DNA from: DAMCAP01 sp964370205
GTDB lineage: Bacteria; Bacillota; Clostridia; Oscillospirales; Ruminococcaceae
Assembly: GCA_964370205.1 (NCBI GenBank)
Contig: CAYJIK010000071.1
Coordinates: 1-10,156 of the forward strand
DNA: 10,156 nucleotides
Direction: 5' to 3'
Below are positions 7,587-10,156 of the stretch, piece after piece. Position numbers and translations under genes: made by a program. Under the pieces are notes generated by a model. That model had not been told where the DNA came from. It saw only the letters and a program-made list of their open reading frames with translations, and did not search any database. Position 1 is the first letter of the stretch. Each line of letters opens with the position of its first letter.

Positions 7587-7615
7587 ACTATACCACAGAA
7601 AACAGGGAAAATCAA
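7587..7615 (-). promoter_or_regulatory. Promoter of paralogue C (extended -10)
   Basis: On the minus strand TTGATT (7610-7615) and TATAGT (7587-7592) are 17 bp apart, and TGG directly before the -10 hexamer makes an extended -10. This is the best promoter in the window. It predicts a start near 7580 and a leader of about 215 nt. Confidence 0.65.
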
Positions 7616-7656
7616 CCTTAAATAACAATCCTAATACTCTATAACATAAAGTTAAC

Positions 7657-7890
7657 GAATTCAGAGCCTTATTTTCTAACTTTCCGAAAGTGCCAAAGCC
7701 AAAAGCTCTAAACTTTGTGGAAAACTGCGGAGCCGTAAAGCTCCCATCTACCTCTTGAATTCAGAGCCTAAAGCTCTAAACTCTGTGGAAGACTGCGGAG
7801 CCGTAAAGCTCCCATCTACCTCTTGAATTCAGAGCCCAAAGCTCTGAATTTTGTGGAAGACTGCGGAGCCGCAGCTCCGCAGTCTTCTTG
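7657..7890. repeat. Three-copy tandem repeat (68-bp unit) ending in a perfect palindrome
   Basis: Each copy starts GAATTCAGAGCC. The first (7657-7756) is 100 bp because of about 32 extra bases near its start, the second (7757-7824) is the 68-bp unit, and the third (7825 to about 7890) is altered at its end. Each unit holds a small hairpin AGAGC/GCTCT and a half-palindrome GACTGCGGAGC...GCTCC. In the last copy the first hairpin has 10-bp arms (7826-7835 and 7841-7850) and the second becomes perfect. There are no unique spacers. It lies between the paralogue C promoter and the end of paralogue D. Confidence 0.85.
7856..7887. repeat. 14-bp perfect hairpin after paralogue D, GACTGCGGAG family
   Basis: Arms GAAGACTGCGGAGC and GCTCCGCAGTCTTC with loop CGCA, 59 bases after the stop of the 7947-9797 gene. 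A smaller hairpin CTCGG/CCGAG (7912-7926) lies between. The stem could stop transcription or protect the mRNA 3' end, but no U-tract follows in the gene's direction. It shares its core with the hairpin at 5443-5470. Confidence 0.75.
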
Positions 7891-7946
7891 ACCCAATGAA
7901 CAATTCGCTATCTCGGCATTACCGAGGATATAAATCAGTTTGTGGC

Positions 7947-9797
7947 TTAGCCCTGCTTTGCCCAGTAAGCAGCTAGGTGCTCATTAACCTTGTTCTGATC
8001 CGCTTGGATTGGCTCGTTAGCGGAATCGAACAGAGGTGTGATTGTGGAGTAAGCAGGCATCTTGTTGCCTTCGAAGAACGCTACGAATGCATTCTGGTCG
8101 ATAGAGTACATAAGCGCTTTTCTCACATCTTCGTCCATAACAACACGGTTGAACTCAGGGTGCTGGTTTATAACCAAGTAACCTACGGAGTTAGAAGGTA
8201 TGGAGGTGAAGTGTGTGTTGGGGTCAGACTTAACCTGTGTGTGTGTGTGCTCAGGAACTGTCAGTGTTAGGTCGATGTCACCACTTCTGAAAGCAGATAT
8301 GGAGCTATCAGGGGACTGGATAAAGGACACGTTGATGGTCTTTATCTTAGCGTGTCTGTCTGTTTCAGGCATAAATCCTGGGTTTCTCTCAAGAACTGTC
8401 TGATTCAGGTCTTGATACAGAACAGCATAAGGGCCGCTGAACAGCATGTGGTTATCATAGTCAGGACCCTGTGTCATAGCTGTACGGTCACCGTAGATAA
8501 TATCTGCGGTGGGGTCGTAGTTAGCTACGTCAACGTCAGCCATAACAGCCTCAACAGACTCTTGGTTGTATATACCGGAAGCCATGTGAGCTAGGAAGTA
8601 AACGATCTGTGGGAATGCGCCCTGTGTTGTGATCTTAACGACCTGGTAAACGCCTGCGTCGTTGTCAACAGCGTTTATGTCATCTGTAAGAGCAGTTATA
8701 GGAGCAGGTAGACCTTTGCTCAGCTCGTCGATAAGTTTGCCTGTGCCGCCTGTTAGAGCACCATCAAGCTCTGTGAGGTCAGTTACGATAGAAACTTCGT
8801 CAATCTTCTCAAACAGAGTATAGGTTCTGTGGTCCGGTACAGCGTCTTTATCCTTAGCGATGTTTAGCGAGTAAACAACGTCACTAGCGGAAACCTTGAT
8901 ACCGGTGTCAACAGCTGCATTGTCAACAACCTTAGCGTATGTTACGTCATCACGTAGGATGAAGTAGAACGCCGCATTGCCGTCAGCAACAGCGTAGTTG
9001 CGGGACAGAGCGGACTCTGTTGTAAGCTGGTCGTCAGGAGTTAGGTTCATCAGACGGATAAAGGAGTTAGAGGTGAAGTATCCGGAGATGGTGTCGTTGT
9101 GGCGGGGTGGCCAGTAGGACGTAACCTGTGAGTTTGTGGAAGTAAGCTCCAGAGGACGAGTTTCGGACAGTGAAGCGTCCACATACTCGTACATTTCCCA
9201 AGGTCCTGTAACACGAGCCTTAGGCAGTACAGCACTCTCAGGCTTTAGAACTGTCTGGTTAAGCGCTTGGAACTTCAGGTTGTTAAATAGTGGAATGTAG
9301 TAAGCGTTGTCCTCAAGAAGTACTTTTTCAAGTTCTTCGTAGATAGGCCAAGCTAGCTCGGGGATAGCAGCAGAACCCTCGTCTATCAGACGGTCAACTT
9401 CAGGGTCAGCGATGCCGCCACGGTTGAAGGGAGCGTCTGTGTAAAACAGTGAACGTGTGCCGTAGTCGGGGTTAGCACCGGAGATGTTCCATCCGGAGTA
9501 CATAACATCCCAAACGCCGGACTCACGGATAGCAGTGGAGCTAGCTGTGTCGGGTGCTATGGACAGAGTAACTGTGAAGCCTGCTTTGATAAACAGGTCA
9601 CGCACGATGTTCGCAACGTTTTCACTTGTGGAGGATGCCAGTATTGTGATGTCAATAGGCTCAGCGTCCGCAGGTGGGGCTACAGTTGAGCCGCCGCCCT
9701 CAGAAGTGCCCGGTGCCTGCGAAGCTGTCGGCGTACATCCGACAAACGCCATCAGCACCATGGTAAGTGCCACTAGAAGGGATATAACCTTTTTCAT
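7947..9797 (-). CDS. Circularly permuted family 5 solute-binding lipoprotein, paralogue D
   Basis: Predicted lipoprotein of 616 residues. The frame is open to an upstream ATG at 9857, but I place the start at 9797: the signal peptide MKKVISLL begins there, AAAGGAG lies 11 bases before it, and the length then equals that of the paralogues. Cys21 follows AFVGC. The block order is permuted: normally C-terminal block first (VRDLFIKAGF, GVWDVMYSGW, DPEVDRLIDEG, NAYYIPLFNN), normally N-terminal block second (FILRDDVTYAK, KVSASDVVYSL, LFSGPY, NPGFMPETD, FRSGDIDLT, DEDVRKALMYSIDQ), end helix NKVNEHLAAYWAKQG. It is the most divergent copy: ISGANPDYGTRSL has extra residues, DLNQTVLER replaces the DQYM segment, and a histidine-rich stretch PEHTHTQ is encoded by a (CA)n run at 8236-8249. 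These changes suggest a different ligand, still unknown. Confidence 0.95.
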   Translation of the reverse strand: MKKVISLLVALTMVLMAFVGCTPTASQAPGTSEGGGSTVAPPADAEPIDITILASSTSENVANIVRDLFIKAGFTVTLSIAPDTASSTAIRESGVWDVMYSGWNISGANPDYGTRSLFYTDAPFNRGGIADPEVDRLIDEGSAAIPELAWPIYEELEKVLLEDNAYYIPLFNNLKFQALNQTVLKPESAVLPKARVTGPWEMYEYVDASLSETRPLELTSTNSQVTSYWPPRHNDTISGYFTSNSFIRLMNLTPDDQLTTESALSRNYAVADGNAAFYFILRDDVTYAKVVDNAAVDTGIKVSASDVVYSLNIAKDKDAVPDHRTYTLFEKIDEVSIVTDLTELDGALTGGTGKLIDELSKGLPAPITALTDDINAVDNDAGVYQVVKITTQGAFPQIVYFLAHMASGIYNQESVEAVMADVDVANYDPTADIIYGDRTAMTQGPDYDNHMLFSGPYAVLYQDLNQTVLERNPGFMPETDRHAKIKTINVSFIQSPDSSISAFRSGDIDLTLTVPEHTHTQVKSDPNTHFTSIPSNSVGYLVINQHPEFNRVVMDEDVRKALMYSIDQNAFVAFFEGNKMPAYSTITPLFDSANEPIQADQNKVNEHLAAYWAKQG

Positions 9798-10156
9798 GTT
9801 GGTATCTTCTCCTTTAAATTCTTGTTTTAGGCGATTATTAGACCTGTCAGCATTCACAATGGAAGGCGGGTCAAACCTTTGTGTAGCATCATGATGCCGA
9901 GCGGTTTAGAAATCTGCCCTTTGCCGATATTTCCGTTTGACGGTTCACCTATAGTTTACCGCAAAACACGGAAGATATGAGCAAGCGCTGTGGGAATATG
10001 CTGTCACTCCAAAAACAATGTTGAAAACGCTCTACACTCTTACGCATATCACTTGTAACCCCAAAAAACTTTCTGTAGTTATCGTTTGACAATAGTAATA
10101 AATATTGTGGCTTTTTTAACAATGGTTTTAGAGAGATTACACTACACTCCACAAAA
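9798..10156. other. Right-edge region upstream of paralogue D, promoter candidate only
   Basis: About 360 bases that must hold the start signals of the 7947-9797 gene unless it is cotranscribed from beyond the edge. A weak minus-strand promoter candidate is TTGTTA (10117-10122) with TATTAC (10095-10100) at 16 bp. A short stem CCGT/ACGG lies near 9938-9948. A 67-codon minus-strand frame at 9949-10152 has no ribosome site and no recognisable content. No riboswitch motif that I know could be matched. Confidence 0.35.
9809..9815 (-). promoter_or_regulatory. Ribosome binding site that fixes the start of paralogue D
   Basis: AAAGGAG on the minus strand, 11 bases before the ATG at 9797. The alternative ATG at 9857 has no such site and would put 20 charged or polar residues before the signal peptide. 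Confidence 0.8.

Noticed and set aside
7657..7890. CRISPR array
   Set aside because: The units are contiguous with no unique spacers, and there are only three of unequal length.
9798..9857. Upstream start of paralogue D at 9857 giving a 636-residue protein
   Set aside because: It would place polar residues before the signal peptide. The internal ATG has AAAGGAG and gives the same length as the paralogues.
9850..9960. Riboswitch, considered because of a CGGCAAAGGGCA stretch on the minus strand
   Set aside because: Only a few bases resemble the c-di-GMP-I core; the rest of the conserved core and the receptor-like pairing could not be found.
9949..10152. 67-codon minus-strand frame near the right edge
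   Set aside because: No ribosome site, no recognisable motif, and it lies where the promoter of paralogue D is expected.

Overview
The window looks like an accessory region of a monoderm bacterium, most likely a Clostridia-type Firmicute. Three points suggest this: AAAGGAG-type ribosome binding sites, N-terminal lipoprotein signals followed by long Pro/Ser/Thr/Gly linkers, and a RAYT (REP-associated tyrosine transposase) remnant with GTAGGG/GTAGGGGC palindromes of the kind common in gut clostridia. The genus cannot be read from the sequence.

Layout. Positions 1-167 hold no assignable gene. Positions 152-436 (+) are the C-terminal end of a RAYT with REP-like hairpins embedded in it. A 78-bp palindromic element (470-547) lies between this fragment and the first large gene and probably also terminates that gene. 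The rest is four long minus-strand paralogues (621-2468, 3215-5062, 5513-7363, 7947-9797) of 615-616 residues each. Their intergenic gaps are 746, 450 and 583 bp and contain promoters, hairpins, a direct-repeat operator candidate and a 68-bp tandem-repeat array. Each gene has its own leader and a strong palindrome within about 75 bp of its stop, so each looks like a single-gene transcription unit.

All four proteins are surface lipoproteins (Cys21 after a conserved AF[VI]GC lipobox) of the family 5 extracellular solute-binding protein fold (DppA/OppA/NikA-like, SBP_bac_5). Their sequence blocks are in the wrong order. The block that normally ends such proteins comes first, directly after the lipoprotein linker. 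It is followed by the block that normally starts them, and the chain ends at the 'DPxKAxxLL'-like helix that normally lies in the middle. This is a circular permutation at the interlobe junction, shared by four tandem paralogues, and it is the main finding. I know of no description of such a permuted family, but no search was run.

How they work together. No permease or ATPase is present. The four receptors may feed a transporter encoded elsewhere, or act as ligand sensors or scavengers. Differences in pocket-side segments suggest different ligands, but the substrate cannot be named.
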